Shown piece after piece: positions 26,885 through 35,577 of a stretch of DNA of 64,000 bases. The stretch's first letter is position 1. Each line of letters begins with the position of its first letter. Position numbers and translations under genes: made by a program. The stretch comes from Shimwellia blattae DSM 4481 = NBRC 105725 (GTDB lineage Bacteria > Pseudomonadota > Gammaproteobacteria > Enterobacterales > Enterobacteriaceae): NCBI RefSeq assembly GCF_000262305.1, contig NC_017910.1, positions 1,116,001-1,180,000 of the forward strand. The letters run 5' to 3'. The notes beneath the pieces are model-generated. The model searched no databases, had not been told where the DNA came from, and saw only the letters and a program-made list of their open reading frames with translations.

Positions 26885-26926
26885 ACTTCTCAATTTCTTA
26901 TCTACACGGCGGAGCCACAAAAATCG

Positions 26927-27002
26927 TGGTGGGTGATGACGGGATCGAACCGCCGACCCTCTCCTTGTAAGGGAGATGCTCTCCCAGCTGAGCTAATCAC
27001 CC
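26927..27002 (-). tRNA. valU: tRNA-Val (anticodon TAC), operon position 1
   Basis: 76 bases including CCA; identical to the third copy, with the TCTCC/GGAGA anticodon stem. First gene of the operon, 18 bases downstream of a near-consensus -10. Confidence 0.97.
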
Positions 27003-27019
27003 CCGCTGTGTGGAGTCGC

Positions 27020-27047
27020 ATTATAGGGAGAGTTGAAAATGAGTCAA
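27020..27047 (-). promoter_or_regulatory. Sigma70 promoter of the valUXY-lysV operon
   Basis: On the minus strand: TTGACT at 27042-27047, 16-base spacer, TATAAT at 27020-27025. The discriminator GCGACTCC after the -10 is GC-rich, as expected of a stringently controlled tRNA promoter. The divergent gltX start is at 27261. Confidence 0.85.
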
Positions 27048-27260
27048 CGCATTTTCTGCAGAATTTGTCTGTTCGCCGTAAAATTAGGCGCAATGTGCGA
27101 TTAACACCCATGTGAGTATGATTTTTATCCGTTTTTGGGCCCGGGACGCGGGGATTCGGTATCAACATTGAGGATTCCCGGCACGGTGGTAGAATATCCG
27201 CCACTGAATTGTCTTTGGCATTCGCCAATCCTGGCATTGTTACGTTATGAAGGCCGCTTA

Positions 27261-28676
27261 ATGAAAATCAAAACCCGCTTCGCACCCAGCCCGACAGGCT
27301 ATCTGCATGTCGGTGGTGCCCGTACAGCTCTCTACTCCTGGCTCTATGCCCGCAAAACCGGCGGCGAATTCGTTCTGCGTATTGAAGATACCGATCTGGA
27401 GCGCTCAACTCAGGCGGCCATTGATGCCATCATGGACAGCATGAACTGGCTGGGGCTCGACTGGGACGAAGGTCCCTATTATCAGACTAAGCGTTTCGAC
27501 CGCTATAACGCGGTTATTGATGAAATGCTGGAAGCGGGAACCGCTTATAAATGCTACTGCACCAAAGAGCGCCTGGAGGCCCTGCGTGAAGGGCAGATGG
27601 CCCGGGGTGAAAAACCGCGTTATGACGGCCACTGCCGCCATGATCACAGCCACCATGATGCCAGCGAGCCTTGCGTTGTGCGCTTCGCCAACCCGCAGGA
27701 AGGCTCCGTTGTGTTTGATGACCAGGTGCGCGGGCCAATCGAATTCAGTAACCAGGAGCTTGATGATCTGATCATCCGCCGTACCGATGGCTCCCCGACC
27801 TATAACTTCTGCGTGGTTATTGATGACTGGGATATGGAAATCACCCACGTTATCCGTGGCGAAGACCATATCAACAACACTCCGCGCCAGATCAACATTC
27901 TCAAAGCGCTCAATGCGCCGGTTCCGGTTTATGCGCACGTGTCGATGATCAACGGCGATGACGGCAAAAAACTCTCCAAGCGCCACGGCGCAGTCAGCGT
28001 GATGCAGTACCGCGACGAGGGCTACCTGCCGCAGGCGCTGCTCAACTACCTGGTGCGCCTGGGCTGGTCCCACGGTGATCAGGAGATCTTCAGCCGTGAA
28101 GAGATGATCGAATTCTTCAGCCTGGACGGTATCAGCCGTTCTGCCAGTGCGTTTAATACTGAAAAACTCCAGTGGCTGAACCACCACTATATTAATACGC
28201 TGCCGCCAGAGCAGGTTGTTCCGCATCTGCAGTGGCACATTGAGCAGGCGGGCATTGATACCCGTAATGGCCCGCAACTGGCAGAGCTGATTAAACTGCT
28301 GGGCGAGCGCTGCAAAACCCTGAAAGAAATTGCCGCCAGCTGCCGCTATTTCTATGAAGATTTTGCTGAGTTCGATGCGGACGCGGCGAAAAAACACCTG
28401 CGCCCGGTTGCCCGCCAGCCCCTGGAAGTGGTGCGTGAGAAACTGGCCGCTATCACTGCCTGGAGCGCTGAAAACGTCCATCTGGCTATTGAAGCGACCG
28501 CGACAGAGCTTGACGTGGGGATGGGGAAAGTGGGGATGCCGCTGCGTGTAGCGGTCACTGGCGCGGGGCAGTCTCCGGCGCTGGATGTAACTGTACATGC
28601 GATTGGTCAGGCCCGTTCACTGGCCCGTATCGATAAAGCGCTGGCGTTTATTGCTGCCCGGGAAAGCCAGCAGTAA
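27261..28676 (+). CDS. gltX: Glutamyl-tRNA synthetase
   Basis: Charges tRNA-Glu with glutamate. It has 471 residues, the E. coli length. Class I signatures are visible: the HIGH-type motif PSPTGYLHVGG at residues 9-19 and KKLSKR near 237-241. A zinc-binding set C98, C100, C125 and H127 is complete (YKCYC, GHCRH). The start at 27261 (MKIKTRFAPSP) matches the family; the frame is open to 27135 but without family sequence. Divergent from the val/lys tRNA operon, the conserved arrangement. Confidence 0.98.
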   Translation: MKIKTRFAPSPTGYLHVGGARTALYSWLYARKTGGEFVLRIEDTDLERSTQAAIDAIMDSMNWLGLDWDEGPYYQTKRFDRYNAVIDEMLEAGTAYKCYCTKERLEALREGQMARGEKPRYDGHCRHDHSHHDASEPCVVRFANPQEGSVVFDDQVRGPIEFSNQELDDLIIRRTDGSPTYNFCVVIDDWDMEITHVIRGEDHINNTPRQINILKALNAPVPVYAHVSMINGDDGKKLSKRHGAVSVMQYRDEGYLPQALLNYLVRLGWSHGDQEIFSREEMIEFFSLDGISRSASAFNTEKLQWLNHHYINTLPPEQVVPHLQWHIEQAGIDTRNGPQLAELIKLLGERCKTLKEIAASCRYFYEDFAEFDADAAKKHLRPVARQPLEVVREKLAAITAWSAENVHLAIEATATELDVGMGKVGMPLRVAVTGAGQSPALDVTVHAIGQARSLARIDKALAFIAARESQQ

Positions 28677-28691
28677 CAGTCCTGTGTGAAT

Positions 28692-28728
28692 AAAAAACCG
28701 GTGTCAGCCAGACTGACACCGGTTTTTT
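28692..28728. terminator. Bidirectional terminator between gltX and yfeD
   Basis: A6-CCGGTGTCAG / CTGACACCGG-T6 with a CCAGA loop; a 10-bp GC stem plus the A/T arms. Its right arm touches the yfeD stop codon at 28728-28730. Confidence 0.9.
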
Positions 28729-29105
28729 TATGCCTTGATCCCAAGCCTGCGCAGGATACCGTTGATACCTTCCCGCATCAGCAGGGTGCTGAGCTGTTCA
28801 CGCTCTGTCTCATTCATCTGGCTAAGTGCGCCCGCCAGCAACTGCTCAAGGGAGGTGGGGGTCGCAATATAGTCAGCGTCGGGTTCGGCAGCGTACATGC
28901 CAGAGAAGGTGCCGCCGCGGCGGGTGTCGAGCAAAAACTGTTTTACCCGCTCATCGACAACAATCACTCTGGCGCGCCCGCCTTTAACGCCGTACACCGG
29001 CAGTGTCTGCCAGTTGAACTGGCGGATCCACTTATTGATGGTCTGGGTTGTGTAACCGGTGGCACGTGCCAGTGCCGCCGGTGTCATCTCAGCATTGAGC
29101 TTCAT
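28728..29105 (-). CDS. yfeD: Putative DNA-binding protein, YfeC/YfeD family
   Basis: A 125-residue protein with an N-terminal helix-turn-helix of the Mu-repressor type (ARATGYTTQTINKWIRQFNWQ, residues about 13-33) followed by GVKGGRARVIVVDERV and a C-terminal helical region ending LMREGINGILRRLGI. It is the second of two tandem paralogues; its start overlaps the yfeC stop by one base (TAATG). The symbol is taken from gene order next to gltX and yfeC. The sequence is closer to yfeC than I recall for K-12 YfeD, so local duplication is possible. Target unknown. Confidence 0.78.
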   Translation of the reverse strand: MKLNAEMTPAALARATGYTTQTINKWIRQFNWQTLPVYGVKGGRARVIVVDERVKQFLLDTRRGGTFSGMYAAEPDADYIATPTSLEQLLAGALSQMNETEREQLSTLLMREGINGILRRLGIKA

Positions 29106-29473
29106 TATATTGCCTGGCTGGAATCGCGAATACCGAGCCGTCTCAGCATGCCGGCTACCCCCTCGCGCAGCAGCAGAGAGGAGAACTGTTTTTGCTCTTC
29201 CGGGGCCATCTCTTTCAGGGAGGTGATCAGCAGATTATCCAGTGAGGTCTCTGCCGTGACGGTATACCCCATGCGGGGCTCAGCAATACGCTGAGAGCTG
29301 TGAATGAAATCGCGCACCCGTTCGTCAATATGGATAAGGCGGGCCTTGCCACCCTGAACACCGGGGCGTGGCGAGGTGCTCCAGCGCTCTTTGCGTACCC
29401 ATTTATTGATAGTCTGACGGCTGAAACCTGTCATTGAGGCCAGTTCTTCCGGGGTCATTCGTTCCTTGAACAC
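29105..29473 (-). CDS. yfeC: Putative DNA-binding protein YfeC
   Basis: A 122-residue protein (E. coli about 114-119) with helix-turn-helix SMTGFSRQTINKWVRKERW at about residues 14-32, the family stretch GVQGGKARLIHIDERV, and the C-terminal LLLREGVAGMLRRLGIRDS. The start MFKERMTPEELA matches the E. coli protein. It is first in the yfeC-yfeD pair, convergent with gltX. E. coli YfeC is described as a DNA-binding regulator; targets here are not visible. Confidence 0.9.
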   Translation of the reverse strand: MFKERMTPEELASMTGFSRQTINKWVRKERWSTSPRPGVQGGKARLIHIDERVRDFIHSSQRIAEPRMGYTVTAETSLDNLLITSLKEMAPEEQKQFSSLLLREGVAGMLRRLGIRDSSQAI

Positions 29474-29639
29474 GGTTATTTTCCTTATCGCTATATGGTT
29501 ATCATTCAGTGAAAATCCAGCTTTACCACATATCTTACTGGAATGTGTAACGTGAAAAAGTACCAGAGGTCAAGAAATTGCACAGGAATAGCGGGTTGAT
29601 CACTTTTTCGGCGGTTAAACAAAATTACGGAAAATGCCA

Positions 29640-29668
29640 TTGACAGGGTGGAGCGGAATTCATATTAT
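29640..29668 (+). promoter_or_regulatory. Sigma70 promoter of the tRNA-Ala pair
   Basis: TTGACA at 29640-29645, 17-base spacer, TATTAT at 29663-29668, then a GC-rich discriminator (GCCGCCCG). A near-ideal stable-RNA promoter 32 bases before alaX. Confidence 0.88.
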
Positions 29669-29700
29669 GCCGCCCGTCAACACGACATGACCTTTACGAA

Positions 29701-29776
<76 letters not shown>

Positions 29777-29820
29777 AACCACTCCAGCGTGGTTGGAAAG
29801 TAAAGAATAGGTTTGTCGAA

Positions 29821-29896
<76 letters not shown>

Positions 29897-29901
29897 ATCA
29901 G

Positions 29902-29926
29902 AACCCTCGCTTCGGCGGGGGTTTTT
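29902..29926 (+). terminator. Intrinsic terminator of the tRNA-Ala pair
   Basis: Stem AACCCTCGC / GCGGGGGTT with a stable TTCG loop and a T-run to 29926, starting 6 bases after the CCA end. Confidence 0.9.
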
Positions 29927-30085
29927 CATTTTTCGCTTTTCGTATTTCTGGCCCGTTCACGAATTCTGTACCTTCCATTACACTTAGTATTGATGCCGTT
30001 TAGCATCAAATAATAAGGTTAGCGCCTTATTGGGTGTTGCTAAAGAGGGGAATAAAAATGATCATCGGTATGAAATAAAAATAAA

Positions 30086-32299
30086 ATGGATACTAAAAAA
30101 ATAGTAATGTTTCTTAACAGTCCTGTATTTTTAAAGCGTTCAATGCTGTCATTGATACTATTAGCTGTGCTTTTCCCTGTTACCCGGCTCGTATCGCCAG
30201 CAGCTATCATTGATGACGAACATATATTCCTGGCCTGGCTGCCCATGGGAGCCATTCTTGCGGTCACATTATTATTTGGCTGGGCGGCTATTTTACCGGT
30301 TTTCCTCTCTTCGCTGTTTTCCTGCTATATGTTTGTGGGGCTCGACGGGCTGCAAAGTAGCGCGATTGCGCTCTCTCTTACGCTGCCTGTCGGGCTCACC
30401 TCTGCGCTGATGTACAGCCGCAAGGGGCGGCGCTGGCGCTACGGCATACTCTCCAGGGGGCTGGGGCAGCGTCTGTTCTGGCTGTGTTTCTTCACCCCCT
30501 GTTGTACGAAGATTTGTATGCTGATTATGGGGTACCTGATACCCTTCCCGGATGCAATGGCAGGCTACCTGGGTAAAGGAACGATGCTGGTCGGTATTAC
30601 GGATATTCTCAGTCTGATAGCTTCCGCACTAATATTTACCCCGCTATTTTATTATCCGCTGCGCATGCTAATTAGCCCGGTATTCGCCCGAAGTTTCTGG
30701 CAAATGTCTATTGCCAGAAATTTCCGTAAAGAAGTTCGTATATATACTGTTTGCTGGTGTCTTTTTCTTATCTGTTTCCTGCTTTTATTCTGTATTCATT
30801 CAAAAACAATATTTATTTCCAGTTATCTTATCCCGTTTTTGTTTATATTCTTTACTCACGGAATTCAACGGCTTACCCGGGAGTTTGTCAGCCTGATGTG
30901 GGTCGCCACGTCCTGGGCGCTGCTGAGCTGGAATCAGGGCTTTCTCTATGGGGTGCAGGGCGATGATGCGCTCTCCTTTGTGCTGTCGGCCTTTATCTCA
31001 TTTACGGTGTGTATGCTGTATATGATGCAGGTGTATCACCGCAATGAGCGCCTGCGGCGGGTCTATCTCTCCCTGGCGTTGACTGACCCGCTCACCCAGT
31101 TGCCCAATATGCGTGCCATGGAGCAGCATATCGCCACCTGGAAGCAGGGGGCTCTGTGCTGCCTGCGGATGAATAATCTGGATTTCCTCAGCCGCCACTA
31201 CGGCATGATGATGCGGGTACACTGTAAACGCGTCGCCACCCGCACCATGGCGCCTTATCTGCAGGAAGGGGAGCTGATTTTTCAGCTTCCGGGGAACGAA
31301 CTGCTGATGTTTTTGCGCGGCGGCGATATTGAAGGGCGGCTCAGCGCGAAAATGGCGCTGCTGAATAACCGTAAAATCCCCTGGAACAATACCCTGCTGG
31401 ATGTGGAGTACAGCGCCTCCTGGGGTGCGGTCTCCCGGCCTGGTCCTGATGAGCTTCAGCGGTTACTGGGCCAGCTCAGTTACCTGTCGGAGCTGGCCAG
31501 CACCAGTGGCGGCGTGGTGGGGCTGGATAGCCAGCTGGAGGTTGTCGAAGGGCAAACCAGCGCCATGGTGCGCATGCTGCGAATTGTCCGGGAAACCATC
31601 GAGCAGGATAAGCTGGAGCTCTACATTCAGCCGATTGTGAACCGCAAGGGTGCCGGTTATAACGAAATCCTGACCCGGATACACTATGACGGCGACATCA
31701 TTACGCCTGGCGAATTTATGCCGGTCGTGGCCGAGTTCAACCTGAGTGTGCGCTTTGATATGCAGGTTATCTCCCGGCTGGTGAGCTGGCTGAGCCAGTA
31801 CGACCGGGGGGGAAGTGATGCGCTGTTTTCCGTCAACCTGATGCCGCTGACCCTGATGACCAAAGACGTGGCGGCCAATATTGTGGCGCTGTTTCGCCGC
31901 ACGGGTGTGCCGGTCAGCCGGGTTATCATCGAAGTGACCGAAGCGCAGGCCTTCTCTGATGACGACATCCCGCTGGAGAACATCCGCTATCTGCGCCGCA
32001 GCGGCTTTCGTATTGCGATTGATGATTTTGGCACCGGTTATGCCAACTACGCGCGGCTTAAGAATCTGGAAGCGGATATTATCAAAATCGACGGGAGCTT
32101 TATCCGCGATATCTGCGTCAGCAATGTGGACTATCTGATTGTTAACTCCATCTGCCAGCTGGCGAAAGCCCGGGGGCTGACGGTGGTTGCCGAGTTTGTG
32201 GAGAGTGAAGAACAGCGCAATCTGCTGCTGGCCATGCGTGTTGACTACCTGCAAGGCTACCTGCTGGGTAAGCCGCGCCCGCTCAACAGCCTGTGCTGA
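30086..32299 (+). CDS. pdeA: Membrane-bound cyclic-di-GMP phosphodiesterase (degenerate GGDEF, EAL)
   Basis: Orthologue of E. coli YfeA/PdeA (729 residues; 737 here). About eight hydrophobic segments form a MASE1-type sensor over residues 18-320. The GGDEF domain is degenerate: the signature is PGNEL at 402-406, so no cyclase activity is expected. The EAL domain keeps a Glu in ENx-type position as EIL at 527-529 (canonical EAL/EVL), the DDFGTG block at 646-651, the KID lysine and VAEFVESEEQR. It should therefore hydrolyse c-di-GMP. The first 60 codons are AT-rich compared with the rest. The start at 30086 is chosen by the ORF limit; no strong ribosome site is seen. Confidence 0.92.
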   Translation: MDTKKIVMFLNSPVFLKRSMLSLILLAVLFPVTRLVSPAAIIDDEHIFLAWLPMGAILAVTLLFGWAAILPVFLSSLFSCYMFVGLDGLQSSAIALSLTLPVGLTSALMYSRKGRRWRYGILSRGLGQRLFWLCFFTPCCTKICMLIMGYLIPFPDAMAGYLGKGTMLVGITDILSLIASALIFTPLFYYPLRMLISPVFARSFWQMSIARNFRKEVRIYTVCWCLFLICFLLLFCIHSKTIFISSYLIPFLFIFFTHGIQRLTREFVSLMWVATSWALLSWNQGFLYGVQGDDALSFVLSAFISFTVCMLYMMQVYHRNERLRRVYLSLALTDPLTQLPNMRAMEQHIATWKQGALCCLRMNNLDFLSRHYGMMMRVHCKRVATRTMAPYLQEGELIFQLPGNELLMFLRGGDIEGRLSAKMALLNNRKIPWNNTLLDVEYSASWGAVSRPGPDELQRLLGQLSYLSELASTSGGVVGLDSQLEVVEGQTSAMVRMLRIVRETIEQDKLELYIQPIVNRKGAGYNEILTRIHYDGDIITPGEFMPVVAEFNLSVRFDMQVISRLVSWLSQYDRGGSDALFSVNLMPLTLMTKDVAANIVALFRRTGVPVSRVIIEVTEAQAFSDDDIPLENIRYLRRSGFRIAIDDFGTGYANYARLKNLEADIIKIDGSFIRDICVSNVDYLIVNSICQLAKARGLTVVAEFVESEEQRNLLLAMRVDYLQGYLLGKPRPLNSLC

Positions 32300-32303
32300 C
32301 AGC

Positions 32304-32341
32304 AAAAAAGCCATTCTGCACAGGGCAGAATGGCCTTTTTT
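32304..32341. terminator. Bidirectional terminator between pdeA and nupC
   Basis: A6-GCCATTCTGC / GCAGAATGGC-C-T6, loop ACAGG; 10-bp stem. It serves the convergent pdeA and nupC, whose stop codons lie 5 and 19 bases away. Confidence 0.9.
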
Positions 32342-32359
32342 ACGGTAAGCGGGTGCCGG

Positions 32360-33547
32360 TCAGATAACCAGCGCGGCAATCGATGCCGAGAGAATACTCA
32401 CCAGGGTTGAGCCATAGACCAGCTTCAGGCCAAAGCGGGAAACCACATTTCCCTGCTCCTCATTCAGCCCCTTAATCGCCCCGGCAATAATCCCGATGGA
32501 CGAGAAGTTGGCAAAAGAGACCAGGAAGACGGAAACAATCCCCTCAGTGCGCGGCGCAAGCCCGGCAGAGATTTTTTGCAGATCCATCATCGCCACGAAC
32601 TCGTTAGAGACCAGTTTGGTTGCCATAATACTGCCCACCTGCAACGCCTCGCTGGAGGGAACCCCCATAATCCAGGCCACCGGATAGAAGATATAGCCCA
32701 GGATCCCCTGGAAGGAGATCCCCAGTACCGCCGCGAACAGGGCGTTAAGTGCGGCGATAAGGGCGATAAAACCAATCAGCATCGCGGCAACGATAACCGC
32801 CACTTTGAAACCGGCCAGAATGTACTCACCGAGCATTTCAAAGAAACTTTGCCCTTCGTGGATATTGGACATTTGCAGGTTTTCTTCGCTGGCATCTACC
32901 CGGTAGGGGTTTATCAGCGACAGCACAATAAAGGTACTGAACATGTTCAGCACCAGTGCGGCGACCACATACTTAGGCTGCAGCATTGTCATGTAAGCGC
33001 CCACAATCGACATGGACACGGTAGACATGGCGGTGGCGGCCATGGTGTACATGCGGTTGCGCGACATCTTGCCGAGGATATCTTTATAGGCAATGAAGTT
33101 TTCTGATTGTCCCAGGATCAGTGAGCTCACTGCGTTAAAGGATTCCAGCTTACCCATCCCGTTTATTTTAGACAGCACCGTACCGATGATACGGATAACA
33201 AAAGGCAGGACGCGAATATGCTGCAGGATACCGATCAGCGCGGAGATAAAAATGATCGGGCACAGCACCTTCAGGAAGAAGAACGCCAGCCCCTCATCGT
33301 TCATTTTGCCAAAGACAAAATTGGTCCCCTCGTTTGCGAAGCCAAGCAGCTTCTCAAACATTTCGGAGAACCCTTTAACGAACCCCAGGCCTATCTCCGA
33401 GTGCAGGAAGAACCAGGCCAGCAGTACCTCAATGACCAGCAACTGAATAACAAAGCGCAGGCGTATTTTTTTCCGGTCATGGCTGACCAGTAATGCCAGT
33501 AGCGCAACAACAGCGAGCGCTAAAACAAAGTGCAGAACACGGGACAT
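32360..33547 (-). CDS. nupC: Nucleoside:proton symporter NupC
   Basis: Concentrative nucleoside transporter importing pyrimidine nucleosides and adenosine. It has 395 residues against 400 in E. coli. The family core is intact: FFFLKVLCPIIFISALIGI, GQSENFIAY, YTMAATAMSTVSMS and GVPSSEALQVGSIMATKLVSNEF. The five missing residues fall at one place: FAAVLGISFQG replaces the longer loop after FATVTG in E. coli. Divergent from mntH. Control by CRP and CytR is known for the family but no site was confidently placed. Confidence 0.95.
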   Translation of the reverse strand: MSRVLHFVLALAVVALLALLVSHDRKKIRLRFVIQLLVIEVLLAWFFLHSEIGLGFVKGFSEMFEKLLGFANEGTNFVFGKMNDEGLAFFFLKVLCPIIFISALIGILQHIRVLPFVIRIIGTVLSKINGMGKLESFNAVSSLILGQSENFIAYKDILGKMSRNRMYTMAATAMSTVSMSIVGAYMTMLQPKYVVAALVLNMFSTFIVLSLINPYRVDASEENLQMSNIHEGQSFFEMLGEYILAGFKVAVIVAAMLIGFIALIAALNALFAAVLGISFQGILGYIFYPVAWIMGVPSSEALQVGSIMATKLVSNEFVAMMDLQKISAGLAPRTEGIVSVFLVSFANFSSIGIIAGAIKGLNEEQGNVVSRFGLKLVYGSTLVSILSASIAALVI

Positions 33548-33849
33548 GTTTGCTCCAACTATGATGTGGGTTTAATTTCTTTGCACATTCTATGTAACAA
33601 GAAATAAGAAAACGAGATTAAATCCACAACTATCGTGATGTCCTGTGACCGGTCGCAAAGTTCACTGGCTGCCATACTTATCTGTTCAGTTAATGAAATG
33701 ATATTGATGTTGTGAATGTAAAGAGATAGTAAACTATAGCCGTCAAACTCATCACCCGTATTTCCCTGCCGGGTACGCACCGAAACCGGGCTACCCTACG
33801 GGGCTGAAAGCCACCGGCTCTCAGAGCAATTACTCTTTTTTATCTTAAT

Positions 33850-33868
33850 GCACTTGATAATCATTCTC
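33850..33868 (+). promoter_or_regulatory. Fur-box-like site upstream of mntH
   Basis: The 19 bases GCACTTGATAATCATTCTC match the Fur consensus at 14 of 19 positions by eye, centred on GATAATCATT. Fur control of mntH is established in E. coli and Salmonella. Confidence 0.6.
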
Positions 33869-33882
33869 GCTTTGTTAGCATA

Positions 33883-33904
33883 AAACATAGCAAAGGCTAT
33901 ATTT
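33883..33904 (+). promoter_or_regulatory. MntR operator of mntH
   Basis: 22-base inverted repeat: AAACATAGCAA then AGGCTATATTT. It differs by one base from the E. coli mntH MntR box as I recall it, and ends 42 bases before the mntH start. It predicts Mn(II)-dependent repression. Confidence 0.85.
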
Positions 33905-33946
33905 ACTTTAAGTTTACATCGTGGCCCGATCGGGCTGAGGCAGCAG

Positions 33947-35182
33947 ATGACAAATAGTCGGGTAGTGAGAGAAGAGCAAGTGGTTCCGCGTAAGCTGCGT
34001 TTTGCTTTGCTGGGCCCGGCGTTTATTGCCGCCATTGGTTATATCGACCCGGGCAACTTCGCCACCAATATTCAGGCTGGCGCCAGGTTCGGCTACCAGC
34101 TGCTGTGGGTGGTTATCTGGGCAAACCTGATGGCGATGCTCATCCAGCTCTTGTCTGCCAAGCTCGGCATCGCAACCGGTAAAAACCTGGCCGAGCAGAT
34201 CCGCGACCATTACCCGCGCCCGGTGGTGTGGCTGTACTGGATCCAGGCGGAGATTATCGCCATGGCTACGGATCTGGCGGAGTTTATCGGGGCGGCCATC
34301 GGCTTTAAGCTGGTGTTCGGGGTGTCGTTATTACAGGGGGCGGTGCTGACCGGTATCGCCACTTTCCTGATCCTGATGCTCCAGCGCAGCGGGCAAAAAC
34401 CGCTGGAGAAAGTCATCGGCGGGCTACTGCTGTTTGTGGCCGCCGCCTATGTGGTGGAGCTGGTCTTCTCCCGCCCGGCGCTGACACCGCTGCTGCGCGG
34501 GGTGGTAATACCGGCACTGCCGGGCTCTGAGGCGGTATTCCTGGCCGCCGGTGTCCTGGGGGCGACCATCATGCCCCACGTTATCTATCTGCACTCCTCG
34601 CTGACCCAGCACATGCATGAGGGCAGCCTGCGGGAGCGCTACCGGGCCAGCCGCTGGGATGTGGGGATCGCCATGACCATCGCCGGGTTTGTCAACCTCG
34701 CGATGATGGCAACAGCCGCGGCCGCGTTTCATTTCTCCGGCCATCAGGATGTGGCTGAGCTGGAGCAGGCGTATCTGACGCTGGCACCGTTACTGAGCCA
34801 CGGGGCGGCGGTGGTCTTCGGGCTGAGCCTGGTGGCGGCGGGGCTGTCATCTTCGGTGGTGGGAACCCTGGCAGGCCAGGTGGTGATGCAGGGCTTTGTG
34901 CACTTCTATATTCCCCTCTGGATCCGCCGCACACTGACGATGCTGCCGTCATTTGTGGTGATCCTGCTGGGGCTTAACCCGACACGTATTCTGGTGATAA
35001 GCCAGGTGGTGCTGAGCTTCGGTATTGCCCTGGCCCTGGTGCCGCTGCTGAAATTTACCAGCGACCGGCTGCTGATGGGGGAGCTGGTGAACAGCAAAGG
35101 GATCCAGTGGCTTGGCTGGGGGATTGTGGTGCTGGTGGTGGCCCTGAACCTGTGGCTGGTGGTCCAGCCGTTTACGGGCTGA
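33947..35182 (+). CDS. mntH: Proton-coupled Mn(II)/Fe(II) importer MntH (NRAMP)
   Basis: Inner-membrane divalent metal transporter, Mn(II) preferred; 411 residues (E. coli 412) with eleven hydrophobic segments. The metal-binding DPGN of helix 1 is at residues 34-37 (GYIDPGNFATN) and the helix 6 MPH at 209-211 (TIMPHVIY). Both are intact, so transport activity is expected. The region upstream carries MntR and Fur sites, giving repression by Mn and Fe. Confidence 0.97.
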   Translation: MTNSRVVREEQVVPRKLRFALLGPAFIAAIGYIDPGNFATNIQAGARFGYQLLWVVIWANLMAMLIQLLSAKLGIATGKNLAEQIRDHYPRPVVWLYWIQAEIIAMATDLAEFIGAAIGFKLVFGVSLLQGAVLTGIATFLILMLQRSGQKPLEKVIGGLLLFVAAAYVVELVFSRPALTPLLRGVVIPALPGSEAVFLAAGVLGATIMPHVIYLHSSLTQHMHEGSLRERYRASRWDVGIAMTIAGFVNLAMMATAAAAFHFSGHQDVAELEQAYLTLAPLLSHGAAVVFGLSLVAAGLSSSVVGTLAGQVVMQGFVHFYIPLWIRRTLTMLPSFVVILLGLNPTRILVISQVVLSFGIALALVPLLKFTSDRLLMGELVNSKGIQWLGWGIVVLVVALNLWLVVQPFTG

Positions 35183-35203
35183 GCGGGCAGCTAAACAAGC
35201 GCT

Positions 35204-35238
35204 AAAAAAACGGGCCGGAATTATCCGGCCCGTTTTTT
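35204..35238. terminator. Bidirectional terminator between mntH and ypeC
   Basis: A7-CGGGCCGGA / TCCGGCCCG-T6 with a 4-base loop; 9-bp GC stem plus arms. It lies 22 bases after the mntH stop and before the convergent ypeC stop. Confidence 0.9.
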
Positions 35239-35250
35239 ATCGTGGGGCGA

Positions 35251-35577
35251 TTAATGGTGGTGACCATGCCCGTGTCCCCGGCCCCGGCCGCGGTTATCGT
35301 GCCAGCCGTCCCGGTAGCCGCGCTCATAGGCCCGGTGTTTGTCCCAGCCCCGGGCACGGCCCGGAGGCCCGCCGCGCCACCAGCGATCACCCCGCCAGTG
35401 GTAGTGATTATGCCAGTAACCCCGGTCTCGCCAGCGGCCGCCGTCCCAGTAGTTACCGTAATTATCACGATCGCCTATTTGCAGCTTAATGGACGGCAAC
35501 AGGGTTATCTCGTCTGCATAAGCCGTAACCACTGGAGCAGATAGCAGAAATACTGCCAGAATCAGTGATCTCAACAT
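35251..35577 (-). CDS. ypeC: Secreted DUF2502 protein YpeC
   Basis: A 108-residue precursor with a Sec signal peptide (cleavage near residue 21, VTAYADE). The mature protein is the DUF2502 family, marked by ITLLPSIKLQIGDRDNYGNYWDGG. It is rich in Trp, Arg, Gly and His and ends in a His-rich tail (GHGHGHHH), which suggests metal binding, though no function is known. Length equals E. coli YpeC. In K-12 yfeO follows; here ipdC does. Confidence 0.92.
   Translation of the reverse strand: MLRSLILAVFLLSAPVVTAYADEITLLPSIKLQIGDRDNYGNYWDGGRWRDRGYWHNHYHWRGDRWWRGGPPGRARGWDKHRAYERGYRDGWHDNRGRGRGHGHGHHH

Larger units (their letters stand above)
33548..33946. other. Divergent nupC-mntH regulatory region
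   Basis: About 400 AT-rich bases with the nupC promoter on the left and the mntH promoter on the right. The Fur-like site (33850-33868) and MntR box (33883-33904) lie in the last 100 bases. Short frames in both strands show no family match. Confidence 0.7.

Noticed and set aside
26640..27002. Three near-identical blocks suggesting a direct-repeat array
   Set aside because: They are tRNA-Val genes, not a CRISPR or mobile repeat.
33559..33780. 73-codon minus-strand frame upstream of nupC
   Set aside because: Non-coding promoter region: AT-rich, no ribosome site, no family match.
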